Origin: CAIXPS01 sp034430115 | GTDB lineage: Bacteria; Chloroflexota; Anaerolineae; J036; Brachytrichaceae | Reading direction: 5' to 3' | Assembly (NCBI GenBank): GCA_034430115.1 | Contig: DAOUFG010000047.1 | Coordinates: forward strand, 19,383 to 83,382 | DNA length: 64,000 nucleotides | Shown: piece by piece, positions 16,412 to 25,562 of the stretch | Numbering within the stretch: position 1 is the stretch's first letter | Layout: every line of letters begins with the position of its first letter | Position numbers and translations under genes: made by a program | Notes under the pieces: model-generated | What the model saw: only the letters and a program-made list of their open reading frames with translations | What the model was told of the DNA's origin: nothing | Database searches by the model: none

Positions 16412-17695
16412 ATGCTACTTGGCACGGCAAAGGCGGTGATCACGCCGCCAATCGGCACACCACTGGCCGGTTATGCGCATCGCGATCACGGCTCGGAGAG
16501 CCTGTTAGACGACCTGGAAGTACGCGTGTTGTGGTTTGAACCGGAAAATGCCCCGCAAGATGGTGCCTGTATCGTCTGCGCCGACATCATCGGCTTCGAC
16601 CAACAGATGACCAATGACCTGTGCGACGCAATCACTGTCGCGCACGACATCCCCGCCGACCACATTCTTCTCAGCGCCAGCCACACCCACTCCGGCCCGC
16701 AGACGTGTGCCAACATGTTGGGGGTCGGCAGTGGCGTGCCGGGTGTGTTGCAGATGATCCGCGAGCGCATCTTGCAGGCGGTGAATGAATCACGCCGCCA
16801 CCTGCAAGCGGTGAACATGCAGGCCGGGCGCACCAAATGCGAAGGCTACGCCATCAGCCGGCGGCTCATCCAGGATGGCAAGGCTCTGTTCGCGCCAAAC
16901 CCAGCAGGCGTGCGCGACGACGACGTGACGGTGATCGCTTGCCGCGACGCCGCAACCGGCGCTCAGCGCGCCGTGCTGTTTCACTACACCTGTCACCCCA
17001 CGACCAAGAGTGACTACAGCATCTCGGCAGAATATCCCGGCATGGCCAGGCGCACGATCGAGCAGGCATTGGGTCAAGATGCCATCGCCGCATTCCTGCC
17101 CGGCTGTTTTGGCGACGTGCGCCCCAACTGCACATTCATCGGCGGCCAGAAATTCCGCAGCGGGCAACCCGAAGACATCCACGAATTCGGCACCGCGCTT
17201 GGCAAGGCGGCGCTGAAAGTGATACAGGGCGGGCAGATGAAACCGCTCACACCCGGCCTCGTGGCGCGCAAGCTGGTGTTGGAGCTTCCGCTATCGGGCT
17301 ACCCCACCCAGGCCGAGCTACAGCCGTTTGTTCGGTCCGGCACGCCGCTGGAGAAGGAATGGGCAGCCTTTCTGCTCGGGCGAGAGGAGCCATACCATCC
17401 CACGTTGACGCTTCAACGGCTGGACCTGGCGGAGGAAGTCTCGTTGATCGCGCTAGGCGGCGAAGTCTGTTGCGACTACGGCTGGTACATCAGGCGTTAT
17501 GATGCCGGCCGTTACATGCTGCCGCTGGCCTACTCCAACGGGTTGACGGCCTACATCCCCTCCGCCCACATGTTCAAGGAGGGCGGATACGAGGTACTGG
17601 ATTCCACGCTCGACTATGGCTTGCCCGCGCCATTTGATCCGCAGATCGAACGCCTCATTCAGGCAGGGGTTCAGGAGTTAATGCAATCGCGTTAA
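16412..17695 (+). CDS. Neutral/alkaline ceramidase-like hydrolase
   Basis: 427 residues from ATG 16412, which has a strong AGGAGGGAG ribosome site. The protein starts LLGTAKAVITPPIGTPLAGYA, the typical opening of the neutral/alkaline non-lysosomal ceramidase N-terminal domain, and carries the ILLSASHTHSGPQ zinc-binding block and HYTCHPTT. No signal peptide is seen, so it is likely cytoplasmic. True ceramidases are about 650-700 residues with an extra C-terminal domain; this one holds only the catalytic core. Bacterial short versions occur in sugar-utilisation loci, and their substrates are unknown. Amide or ester hydrolysis on a glycoconjugate is possible. It is followed 30 bases later by the glycyl radical enzyme. 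Confidence 0.82.
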   Translation: MLLGTAKAVITPPIGTPLAGYAHRDHGSESLLDDLEVRVLWFEPENAPQDGACIVCADIIGFDQQMTNDLCDAITVAHDIPADHILLSASHTHSGPQTCANMLGVGSGVPGVLQMIRERILQAVNESRRHLQAVNMQAGRTKCEGYAISRRLIQDGKALFAPNPAGVRDDDVTVIACRDAATGAQRAVLFHYTCHPTTKSDYSISAEYPGMARRTIEQALGQDAIAAFLPGCFGDVRPNCTFIGGQKFRSGQPEDIHEFGTALGKAALKVIQGGQMKPLTPGLVARKLVLELPLSGYPTQAELQPFVRSGTPLEKEWAAFLLGREEPYHPTLTLQRLDLAEEVSLIALGGEVCCDYGWYIRRYDAGRYMLPLAYSNGLTAYIPSAHMFKEGGYEVLDSTLDYGLPAPFDPQIERLIQAGVQELMQSR

Positions 17696-17725
17696 TCTCA
17701 ATTCGACATATACTGCTTTGTCAAT

Positions 17726-19861
17726 ATGGACCCTACATTAGCGACTCAAACGAGCACCGACTCGGCTACCCGCATCGAGGCACTCCGGCAGCGCTGTCGT
17801 GAACGTAAGACGCTGTGTGGCGCAAGAGACTATCAACGCATCCTGGCCTACCACTCGCTTCAGGCCAGTGAGGGCTTACCCTGGCAAATACGTGCCGGGC
17901 TACGCACACGCGATATTTTGCGCGAGTTACCGCTCGCGCTCGATGAACTGGAATTACTGGCCGGTCGTTTTGCAGCATTCCCCGCCGAACAAAAAGAAGA
18001 GTTAGCCCGCGCCGATGCCTACCTCGCTCAGCTACCTGCCTCACCCGGCCAAACCGGCCATTGCGAATTGGACGTGTCACACGTGTTCGCAAACGGCCTG
18101 GATGGGTTGCGGGCCGACATCGCAGCGCGCAAGGCACGCGCTGGCGGCGACGAAGCCGACGTCTACCAATCGTTCATCTACGCGCTGGATGGCCTGAGCG
18201 GGCTGATCGAGAACGCGGCGGCGCTGGCAGACAGGGAGCTTATCAACGCCACGCCGGAGCGCGCAATGGAACTCATCGCCATCTCCGAAAGTTGCCGGCG
18301 TATCGCACACGTCGCCCCCCGCACGTTCCGCGACGCGCTGCAACTACTGTGGTTCATCGATATGGGCGTCTCGATCGCCGAAAACGCTTGGCTGGTGGAA
18401 CCGGGTCACATTGACCGCACGTTGTGGCCCTTCTATAAGCAAGACGTTGCCGACGGCACCCTCACGCGCGAACAGGCGCTGGAACTGATCGAATCACTCT
18501 ACATTCTCATCAACGAATTCGTTGCCGACGGCCTGGCGATGAGCGTGATGGTGGGCGGGCGAGATGTGCAGGGCAAAGACCTGACCAACGACCTATCGTA
18601 TCTGGGCCTGGAAGCATTGCGCCGCACACGCATGATTTACCCCACCGTGGGAATTTGCCACCACGGTGGCACACCACTTGGCCTGGTGGACCTGGCAATC
18701 GACCTGATCGTGGGGGGCCTGAGCACCCCGGCGTTCTTCAATGATGAGACCATCCAGCGGGGGTTGAGGGCGTTGAATGTGCCGCCGGATGACGCCTGCA
18801 ACTACATCAACTCCACCTGCGTGGAGATCACGCCGGTGGGGGCCAGCAACGTGTGGGTCGCCAGCCCCTACTTCAACTTGCCCGGCATCCTGCTGGAAGA
18901 GATCGATGCCCAGGTGAAGACGGGCGCCAAGGCCACCTACGAGACTTTCGTCTCCAGCTACCAGAAGCGCCTCGCGCGAGCGATCAGCAAAGCCGTCGCC
19001 GAGCAAAATTTGTATCGCGAAGCCCGCAAGCAATATGGGCGCAAGCCGCTGCAAAGCGTCTTTACCAGGGATTGCATCAGTCGCGCGCGCGATATCGACG
19101 ACGGCGGAGCGCGCTACAACTGGGTCGAATGTAGCTTCGTCGGGCTGGCAAACCTGGCCGATTCGCTGTACGTGATCCAGCAAGAGGTATACGCTCAGCA
19201 CTGCCTGACGCTGAAGGGATTGAAGAAGATCCTGGACACGAACTTTGCGGGCCAGGAGCCAACGCGCCAACGCTTCATCAATAAATACCCCAAGTATGGG
19301 AATGCAACCCCGGCAGTGGATAGCATCGTGCAACACATGACCGTCTTCCTGCGCGACGAGTGCAAACGCCACCATATGCACCCCGATGCTTCGCCGTTCG
19401 TCCCCGGCACCTTTTGCTGGATCATGCACGAACAACTCGGCAAAGAGACCGGCGCTACGCCCGACGGCAGGCTCGCCACGGTCGCCCTAGCCGACGCCGC
19501 CGGCCCCGCCCAGGGCCGCGAGAAGCACGGCCCCACGGCAGCAATCCGCTCCACCACAAGTTGGGATCACTCGGTGATGATCGGCGGGTTGGCCTACAAC
19601 ATGAAGTTCAACGCGTCTTTGTTCAAGGCGCCCGGTTCGACGGATCAACTACGCGACCTGGTGCTCACCTATCTGCGCCTGGGCGGGTTTGAAACGCAGA
19701 TCAACATCCTCAACCGCGAAACGCTCTTGCAAGCGCGCCAACACCCAGAGCAATATGCCGACCTGGTGGTCCGCATCGGCGGATACTGTGACTACTTCAC
19801 CCGCCTATCATCGCGCATGCAAGATGAAATCATCATGCGCGCTGAATTCGATACCCTTTGA
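17726..19861 (+). CDS. Glycyl radical enzyme of the pyruvate formate-lyase / diol dehydratase superfamily
   Basis: 711 residues. The PFL-like domain covers most of the protein. The active-site cysteine is Cys365 in NSTCVEITPVG; the C-x-E pattern is that of dehydratase and C-N or C-S lyase members (glycerol/diol dehydratase, choline lyase type), not the Cys-Cys of true pyruvate formate-lyase. The C-terminal radical loop is RIGGYCDYF, with the radical glycine at Gly686. Conserved structural blocks such as HIDRTLWPFYKQDVADG are present. At 711 residues it is about 80-100 shorter than typical dehydratase members, mostly at the N-terminus. Activation needs a radical SAM activase; none is in the window. 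The neighbours are glycosidase-like genes, suggesting a sugar- or polyol-derived substrate. The radical makes it oxygen sensitive. Confidence 0.92.
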   Translation: MDPTLATQTSTDSATRIEALRQRCRERKTLCGARDYQRILAYHSLQASEGLPWQIRAGLRTRDILRELPLALDELELLAGRFAAFPAEQKEELARADAYLAQLPASPGQTGHCELDVSHVFANGLDGLRADIAARKARAGGDEADVYQSFIYALDGLSGLIENAAALADRELINATPERAMELIAISESCRRIAHVAPRTFRDALQLLWFIDMGVSIAENAWLVEPGHIDRTLWPFYKQDVADGTLTREQALELIESLYILINEFVADGLAMSVMVGGRDVQGKDLTNDLSYLGLEALRRTRMIYPTVGICHHGGTPLGLVDLAIDLIVGGLSTPAFFNDETIQRGLRALNVPPDDACNYINSTCVEITPVGASNVWVASPYFNLPGILLEEIDAQVKTGAKATYETFVSSYQKRLARAISKAVAEQNLYREARKQYGRKPLQSVFTRDCISRARDIDDGGARYNWVECSFVGLANLADSLYVIQQEVYAQHCLTLKGLKKILDTNFAGQEPTRQRFINKYPKYGNATPAVDSIVQHMTVFLRDECKRHHMHPDASPFVPGTFCWIMHEQLGKETGATPDGRLATVALADAAGPAQGREKHGPTAAIRSTTSWDHSVMIGGLAYNMKFNASLFKAPGSTDQLRDLVLTYLRLGGFETQINILNRETLLQARQHPEQYADLVVRIGGYCDYFTRLSSRMQDEIIMRAEFDTL

Positions 19862-19865
19862 GAGT

Positions 19866-19898
19866 GAGGGCGTCCTGACAAAACAGCAGGACGCTCTC
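19866..19898 (+). repeat. Hairpin between the glycyl radical enzyme and the next gene
   Basis: GAGGGCGTCCTG (19866-19877) pairs with CAGGACGCTCTC (19887-19898) with one G-U pair and a 9-base loop. There is no T tract, so it is more likely an mRNA-stabilising or partial-attenuation structure within an operon than a full stop. Confidence 0.5.
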
Positions 19899-19917
19899 AT
19901 ATAGGGCCCTGATTGAT

Positions 19918-22467
19918 ATGAAGCTAGACTTGCAACTTTCATTCACGCCCGGCATCCGCGATATCGATTTCAATGTGCGCAACGCACAAGTCAACGATGT
20001 CCGGCATGCACACTCCCTGGATTCAAACGGGGCCGACATCAGCATCGTGGACATGAATGTGTCCATCGATCCGGCCCCAACCGGCCGCCATAAGACCCTC
20101 GTGACGGTGCGGACGAATCGATGCGGCTTCACGTTTTGCCCGCTCGACCTGCACGTCAATGGTTCGATCCGGCTGGCGGAATATGGGGTCAACATCAGCC
20201 TGAAGTCAGGCTTGTTACGGCGTGCCGGCAAGCCGGGGTTGAGCAAGCTACAAGCAGTGGAACGCTCGGCTGAAGAATCCTTCGCATCGGCGGCCGCCTT
20301 GACCCAGGACGTGCCCTGCCCCACCTTGCTCGGGCTTGGGCTGGACCAGCGCCAGTTCCTGATCGATACCGACCTGCAAGGCATTCAACTGGTGAATAGC
20401 GTGCGTCACAAACTGGTAACGGCACGCATCCCGATCGGTCGCGGCAAAGGCGTGCGCAGCGACACTCAACGCCGGCTGGATCAAGATACGTTCCCCATTC
20501 TGCGTGGTGAAAAGCAAGATGAGGATATTCGTTACGACGTGCTGATGTTCGCCACTCTGGCGGGGGTGCCCCTCAACGAAGCAAACGTCGCCGGCACGCC
20601 ATTCCTGGTCGCCGAGGAAGGATTGGGCATGCCGCCCACGCCGGAGCAAGAAAATCGACGCGAACAATCCCGGCGCGAGATGCAGGCCAATCCGCGCCCG
20701 CTAATCGCTCTGTGTTACCGCCTGACGGCCACGAACACTTCTGCGACACCGGCCTACGCGTTCTTCTACCGACCGCGTTTCAGCCTGCCCTCCGAGAAAG
20801 AGTTGGAGATCACCAGCCATGCGGGCATCTTGCGCACTGCTAGCCAGGCGCGCGGCATGATGTCATTCGACGGCCAGCCCTGCACGGAAACGCAGCTTGT
20901 ATTGTTGCTGGCCCCCGGCGAAACGGCGCAAACGGAATATCGCCTGCTGCATGAACCCACCGCCGAGGAAGCTGCACAGCACTTGTTCGACGTGCCGTTC
21001 GATGAGTTGCTGGCACAGGCGCGCGCCTACTGGCAGGCCAAACTCGACCAGGCCGCTACGCTAGTGCTCCCTGAAGAACGCATCACGCACATGACGCGCG
21101 CGGGATTGCTGCACCTATATACCGTCACGTATGGCGAGCGGCGTGGCACGCTGGCACCCTGCATCGGCGTCTATAGCCCGATCGGGTCTGAAAGTTCACC
21201 GATCATCCAATATTACGATTCCATGGGTTGGCACGACCTGGCCGCCCGTTGCCTGCAATACTTCCTCGATAAACAGCACGCGGATGGGCGATTCCAAAAC
21301 TTCGGCGGTTACATGCTGGAGACGGGCGCCGCGCTCTACACCTTTGGCGAGCATTACCGCTACACGCGCGACGACGCCTGGGCACGCCGGGTGAAAGAGC
21401 AAATCGTCAAAGCCTGCGGCTGGATCATCCAACATCACCACGAAGATGCCCCGCATACGCAGCCCGGTGCCGGCATGATCCTGGGCAAAGTGGCCGACCC
21501 GGAGGATCACTTCCGCCAGTACATGCTGAACGCCTACCAGTATCTTGGGCTATCGCGCGCCTCGGAGATGCTGCGCAACATCGACGCTCCCCTGGCCGAT
21601 ACCCTGGCAGCAGAAGCCGATAGCTTCCGCGGCGACATTCGCGCTGCGCTGGCCGAGTCGATCATCCGCTCGCCCGTGGTGCCGCTGGGCGATGGGCGCT
21701 GGGTGCCTTCGTGCGCGCCGTGGGTGGAGGCATCCGGCCCCGACGCTTTTGCGCTGGATGGCCAGCTTTCCTATACGCATGAAGCCGTTTATGCGCGCGA
21801 CTCGTTGCTAGGCCCCATCTATGCCGTCTTTGCCGAAGTGATCGCACCGCACGAGCGCCTGGCGGATTTCCTGGTGGAATCGCACTACGAGCACATGTGC
21901 TTCGACGGCGTGGCCTTCTCACAGCCCTATTACTCGCGCCATCCATTCGTCCACCTGCGGCGAGGCGAGGTGAGGGCCTTCCTGCGTTCCTACTACCGCG
22001 CCATGGCTGCCCTGGCCGACCGCGAGACCTACACCTTCTGGGAACATCTTTTCGGCGTCAGCCCGCATAAGACGCACGAAGAGGGCTGGTTCCTGATGGA
22101 AACCCGCAGCATGTTATATGCCGAGAGTGACTATGGCCCGCAGGGAGGCACACTGCAACTTCTGCCGGGTGTGCCCCGCGCCTACTTGCAGCAAGGTCAG
22201 AGTATCCACGTAGCACATGCCCGTAGCTACTATGGCGAGTTGAATTTCGACGTCTGCTCACGCCTAGATGACGGCACTGTCGAGGTGGACATCACCTGCC
22301 CGCAAGGCACGGCGCGCGGTCTGAACAGCCTGGTGTTGCGCATCCCGCACCCCGATGGCTGCGCGGCACAGCGCATCGAAGGTCCCGGCCAGTACGACGC
22401 ACAACATGAAACAGTGACGTTCCCCTGGCCAAACACGAATAAGGCTCATTTAACGATTCACTTCTAA
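19918..22467 (+). CDS. Six-hairpin-glycosidase-like protein of unknown specificity
   Basis: 849 residues, no signal peptide. The N-terminal half looks like beta-sandwich domains. From about residue 390 an (alpha/alpha)6-type region follows, with SSPIIQYYDSMGWHDLAARCLQYF, HADGRFQNFGGYMLETGAAL and RYTRDDAWARRVKEQIV, a pattern typical of GH63/GH78/GH127-like glycosidases. C-terminal blocks (WVPSCAPWVEASGPDAFALDG, then ETRSMLYAESDYG) provide acidic residues that could be catalytic. It could not be placed in a named CAZy family. It follows the glycyl radical enzyme by 56 bases and precedes the DUF4838 gene. The start ATG has no clear ribosome site. Intracellular processing of imported oligosaccharides or glycosides is the likely role. 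Confidence 0.6.
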   Translation: MKLDLQLSFTPGIRDIDFNVRNAQVNDVRHAHSLDSNGADISIVDMNVSIDPAPTGRHKTLVTVRTNRCGFTFCPLDLHVNGSIRLAEYGVNISLKSGLLRRAGKPGLSKLQAVERSAEESFASAAALTQDVPCPTLLGLGLDQRQFLIDTDLQGIQLVNSVRHKLVTARIPIGRGKGVRSDTQRRLDQDTFPILRGEKQDEDIRYDVLMFATLAGVPLNEANVAGTPFLVAEEGLGMPPTPEQENRREQSRREMQANPRPLIALCYRLTATNTSATPAYAFFYRPRFSLPSEKELEITSHAGILRTASQARGMMSFDGQPCTETQLVLLLAPGETAQTEYRLLHEPTAEEAAQHLFDVPFDELLAQARAYWQAKLDQAATLVLPEERITHMTRAGLLHLYTVTYGERRGTLAPCIGVYSPIGSESSPIIQYYDSMGWHDLAARCLQYFLDKQHADGRFQNFGGYMLETGAALYTFGEHYRYTRDDAWARRVKEQIVKACGWIIQHHHEDAPHTQPGAGMILGKVADPEDHFRQYMLNAYQYLGLSRASEMLRNIDAPLADTLAAEADSFRGDIRAALAESIIRSPVVPLGDGRWVPSCAPWVEASGPDAFALDGQLSYTHEAVYARDSLLGPIYAVFAEVIAPHERLADFLVESHYEHMCFDGVAFSQPYYSRHPFVHLRRGEVRAFLRSYYRAMAALADRETYTFWEHLFGVSPHKTHEEGWFLMETRSMLYAESDYGPQGGTLQLLPGVPRAYLQQGQSIHVAHARSYYGELNFDVCSRLDDGTVEVDITCPQGTARGLNSLVLRIPHPDGCAAQRIEGPGQYDAQHETVTFPWPNTNKAHLTIHF

Positions 22468-22573
22468 ATCATGATCAACCCATTGAACGCACACGACCAG
22501 GGATGGGTGCAGCGTGTGGCTGCATGGCTGGGAGAAAGACAACCACAAGGGGTTTGCCCCGTTCATTTGCCCA

Positions 22574-22579
22574 TACAAT
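22574..22579 (+). promoter_or_regulatory. Candidate -10 box upstream of the DUF4838 gene
   Basis: TACAAT lies 24 bases before the ATG at 22604, with an AGGAGAA ribosome site between. The 136-base gap also contains a TGCAGC/GCTGCA hairpin (22508-22524) and a GGGG-TTTG-CCCC stem (22549-22560). This would allow expression independent of the upstream genes. Confidence 0.35.
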
Positions 22580-22603
22580 GAAGCACAGGAGAAATAACCG
22601 CGC

Positions 22604-24508
22604 ATGAACACGCTATTTACATTAGGCAATGACACGGTTGTAAGTTTCGCCGCCAGGGAGCTGGCCAGGTACGCCAAGAAAATCACGGGGCAATCATTCT
22701 CCATCAAACACAGACCTGCCCTCGACGCATCCGGCGCAGGCATCTGGCTTGGCCTGTGCAGCGACTATGGCCTGGACAATTGGCCTCAGCTTTCACCCTC
22801 CTATTGGGACGACGGCTTTGCCATTCGCCAGAAAGACAACCAGCTACTGATCGCCGGCAGTAATGGCCGTAGTGTGCTTTTTGGCGTCTATGCCTATCTC
22901 GAAAGCCTGGGGGTGCGCTGGGTACGCCCTGGCCCTAACGGCGAATTGATTCCCTCGCTTGAGGCGCTGCCCGTGCAAGATTTTGAGATGTTGGAGAAGG
23001 CATCCTACCGGCATCGCGGCACCTGTATTGAGGGCGCGCCTTCCCTGGAACACGTGTTGAACATGGTCGATTGGATGGCGAAGCGCCGCATGAACAGCTT
23101 CTTCCTGCAGTTCCACCATTCCGGCACCTTCTGGAATCGCTGGTATGCACGCGCCTATAACCCTTACTTCGGGAAGCTCACCCAACTGAACGAAGAAGAT
23201 TTCTACGCCCTGGACGAGAAGGTCATCGCCGAAGTCAAGAAGCGCGGCATGTTATTGCACCAGGTAGGTCACGGTTGGACAGCCGCCAGCGTGGATATGC
23301 CATGTAACGGCTGGATTACGACCGACTTGCAAGTTGCGCCGGAGAAGCGACGTTGGCTGGCAAAGGTGGATGGCAAACGCGAGCTGCACGCGGATATGCC
23401 GGTGAACACGGAACTGTGTTATTCCTACAAACCCGCCTTCGACGCTCTGCTTAACAACATTACTTCCTATGCGAGAGATCATCCCCAGGTGGACGTGTTG
23501 CACGTGTGGCTTTCGGATAGCACGAACAACAAGTGCGAGTGCGAGCAGTGCGCCAAGATGTCACCCGCCGATTGGTACATGAAGCTGGTTAATGCACTTT
23601 CAGAACAACTCTATGCGCTAAACCCCGCTCAGCGCTTCGTGTTCCTCAGCTATTTCGAAAGCTGGTGGGCGCCGTCACAAGTGAGCTACGAAAGTAAGCA
23701 CGGCAACGCCATCCTCATGTTTGCGCCCATCTCGCGTTGCTTCCGCCACGCGCTCGCGGATGAAACCTGCACCGAAAGCTTCTCCTTGCGACGCCCGGCG
23801 TTGAACCATGTGAGCATGCCAGCCACCAACCAAACCTTTGTGAAGCTGCTGGCAAAATGGTGGAAGGTCTATGAAGGTGATAGCTTCCTGTTCGACTATT
23901 ACCTGTGGTCGGGTTTACTTCAGCAAGCAAGCGATATCAGCCTGGCACAGATTATCCACAATGACATGCGAGCGTTGAAGGACCTGGGGCTCAATGGGCT
24001 CATCAGTTGCCAGGTGATGCGCAGTTTCTGGCCAACCGGCCTTTCGATGGCCGCCATGGCCGAGACCACCTGGAACCGCAAGCTGCGCTGGAGCCAGATC
24101 AAACAGGATCATTTCCAGGCTGCCTACGGCCCGGACGCGGAATGGGCACTGCAATACCTGACGAAGCTTGAAAAGTTGATCCTGGAGAAGCCGTCTCACA
24201 ACGGAACCGAGCGGTTGGAGGCCAAGCAGACCAAGCAACTACGCGCCATTGAAGCCTATTTGGAGGAACACCACGTAGATATGCTTGCTCGCGCAAGCGG
24301 CGCGACGTCGCCGATTTACCGCGAATCGTTCGAGCTGCTGGCACATCACAACCAATTCCTGTTGATGCGCTGCCAGGTTGTGCTTGGCAAACTGGCCCCA
24401 GAAGACCTCATGACATGGCTACTCAAGAGCGAACGGCAGGTACATCCTTTCCTGGACGTGCCCGCTCTCATCACCCAACAACTACACCCTCTACAACCCG
24501 TTCTCTAA
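22604..24508 (+). CDS. DUF4838-type protein with alpha-glucuronidase-like N-terminal domain
   Basis: 634 residues, no signal peptide. Residues 1-about 130 resemble the N-terminal domain of GH67/GH20 enzymes (FAARELARYAKKITGQSF, then LLIAGSNGRSVLFGVYAYLE-SLG). The barrel that follows has the DUF4838 hallmarks: a map of TIM-barrel segments, VLHVWLSDSTNNKCECEQCAKMSP with a C-x-C-x2-C cluster, and FLSYFESWW. The family is common in polysaccharide-utilisation loci and is presumed to be a glycosidase, but no activity can be named. It lies 10 bases before the URO-D-like gene. An AGGAGAA ribosome site supports the start. Confidence 0.78.
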   Translation: MNTLFTLGNDTVVSFAARELARYAKKITGQSFSIKHRPALDASGAGIWLGLCSDYGLDNWPQLSPSYWDDGFAIRQKDNQLLIAGSNGRSVLFGVYAYLESLGVRWVRPGPNGELIPSLEALPVQDFEMLEKASYRHRGTCIEGAPSLEHVLNMVDWMAKRRMNSFFLQFHHSGTFWNRWYARAYNPYFGKLTQLNEEDFYALDEKVIAEVKKRGMLLHQVGHGWTAASVDMPCNGWITTDLQVAPEKRRWLAKVDGKRELHADMPVNTELCYSYKPAFDALLNNITSYARDHPQVDVLHVWLSDSTNNKCECEQCAKMSPADWYMKLVNALSEQLYALNPAQRFVFLSYFESWWAPSQVSYESKHGNAILMFAPISRCFRHALADETCTESFSLRRPALNHVSMPATNQTFVKLLAKWWKVYEGDSFLFDYYLWSGLLQQASDISLAQIIHNDMRALKDLGLNGLISCQVMRSFWPTGLSMAAMAETTWNRKLRWSQIKQDHFQAAYGPDAEWALQYLTKLEKLILEKPSHNGTERLEAKQTKQLRAIEAYLEEHHVDMLARASGATSPIYRESFELLAHHNQFLLMRCQVVLGKLAPEDLMTWLLKSERQVHPFLDVPALITQQLHPLQPVL

Positions 24509-24518
24509 AGGATCTCTC

Positions 24519-25559
24519 ATGAGTTACGAAATTGGTATGCAGGCGCTACAGCTTCAGTGCCCGGATCGTTTGGCTCACACGGAGTACAACGATCACTACG
24601 CATTGGTGCGTGCCGTCACCGGTCTGGACCCACGCACTGACCCGGACGCGATGCGCAAATTCAACGACGCATGGCAGCTTGATTTCCTCTGGGTCACCAA
24701 CGACGGCCCGGTGGACTGGGACAAGCGCGGGCGCGTCACGGACATGGGGCATGCCGAGTTCATGGAAAACGGCATCGACAAGCGCGACACGCTCACCTGC
24801 CCCTTCACCGACGTAGAAGAGGTATTAGCCTTCGACGCGGTGGAAGAATATGGCCTGCCAGATATGGACGAACTGGTGCAGTATTACGAGAAGACTTACC
24901 AGGAGAACCAGGCGGCCAATCCCAATCAGGTTTATACCGGCGGCTATTACAAGACGGTGGTTTCCGGTGCCATCCAGACATTTGGCTGGGACATGTTCCT
25001 GGCTGCCGCTGCCGACCGCCAGCGCTTTGCCAAGGTGCTGGCAAGCTTTGCGGAACTCACGCTTCACCATGCAAAGGCCTGGGCCAAGACATCCATCCGC
25101 GTCTATATCCAGCACGACGACATGGTTTGGTCTGAGGGGGCCTTCATGCACCCCGCGTTCTACCGCAGCGCCATCTTCCCGCACTACAAGCGCATGTGGA
25201 AGGAACTGCACGACGCCGGCAAGATCGTGCTATTCTGCTCCGACGCGAACTTCACCGATTTCGTAGACGACATCGCCGACGCCGGCGCGGACGGTTTCAT
25301 CTTCGAGCCGATGACCGACCTGGACTACGTGGTGCAGAAGTACGGCCAGTCGAAAGTCATCATGTCCAGCAAGGTGGATTGCCGCACGCTCACCTTCGAA
25401 ACGCCCCGCGAAATCAAGTATGAAATCGACGAAACCCTGAAGGTGGCGAAGGATTGCCCCGGGTTTGTTTTCGCAATCGGCAATCATATTCCTAGTAATA
25501 TCCCGATCGATAACGCGCTGTTCTATTTCGACTATCTTTCACAACACTGGAAGAGATAA
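24519..25559 (+). CDS. URO-D-family protein (uroporphyrinogen decarboxylase / MtaA-like fold)
   Basis: 346 residues; AAAGGA lies 6 bases upstream of the ATG and the start is 10 bases after the DUF4838 stop. The TIM-barrel family pattern is visible in VFCSDANFTDFVDD-like and ADGFIFEPMTDLDYVVQKYG segments and the C-terminal GNHIPSNIPIDN block. True HemE has an N-terminal PxWxMRQAGR motif, absent here, so heme synthesis is unlikely. The corrinoid methyltransferases MtaA/CmuA bind zinc through H-x-C; here the corresponding place reads LFCSDAN. No corrinoid protein gene is nearby. The function is unknown; the location in a glycan locus suggests methyl transfer or decarboxylation on a sugar derivative. 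Confidence 0.75.
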   Translation: MSYEIGMQALQLQCPDRLAHTEYNDHYALVRAVTGLDPRTDPDAMRKFNDAWQLDFLWVTNDGPVDWDKRGRVTDMGHAEFMENGIDKRDTLTCPFTDVEEVLAFDAVEEYGLPDMDELVQYYEKTYQENQAANPNQVYTGGYYKTVVSGAIQTFGWDMFLAAAADRQRFAKVLASFAELTLHHAKAWAKTSIRVYIQHDDMVWSEGAFMHPAFYRSAIFPHYKRMWKELHDAGKIVLFCSDANFTDFVDDIADAGADGFIFEPMTDLDYVVQKYGQSKVIMSSKVDCRTLTFETPREIKYEIDETLKVAKDCPGFVFAIGNHIPSNIPIDNALFYFDYLSQHWKR

Positions 25560-25562
25560 AAC

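Noticed and set aside
22471..22581. A 36-codon open frame in the gap before the DUF4838 gene
   Set aside because: No ribosome site and no recognisable motif; its end overlaps the putative TACAAT promoter box.
24519..25559. HemE (true uroporphyrinogen decarboxylase) call
   Set aside because: The HemE motif PxWxMRQAGR is missing, as it is in the two other URO-D-like genes. No other heme gene is near.
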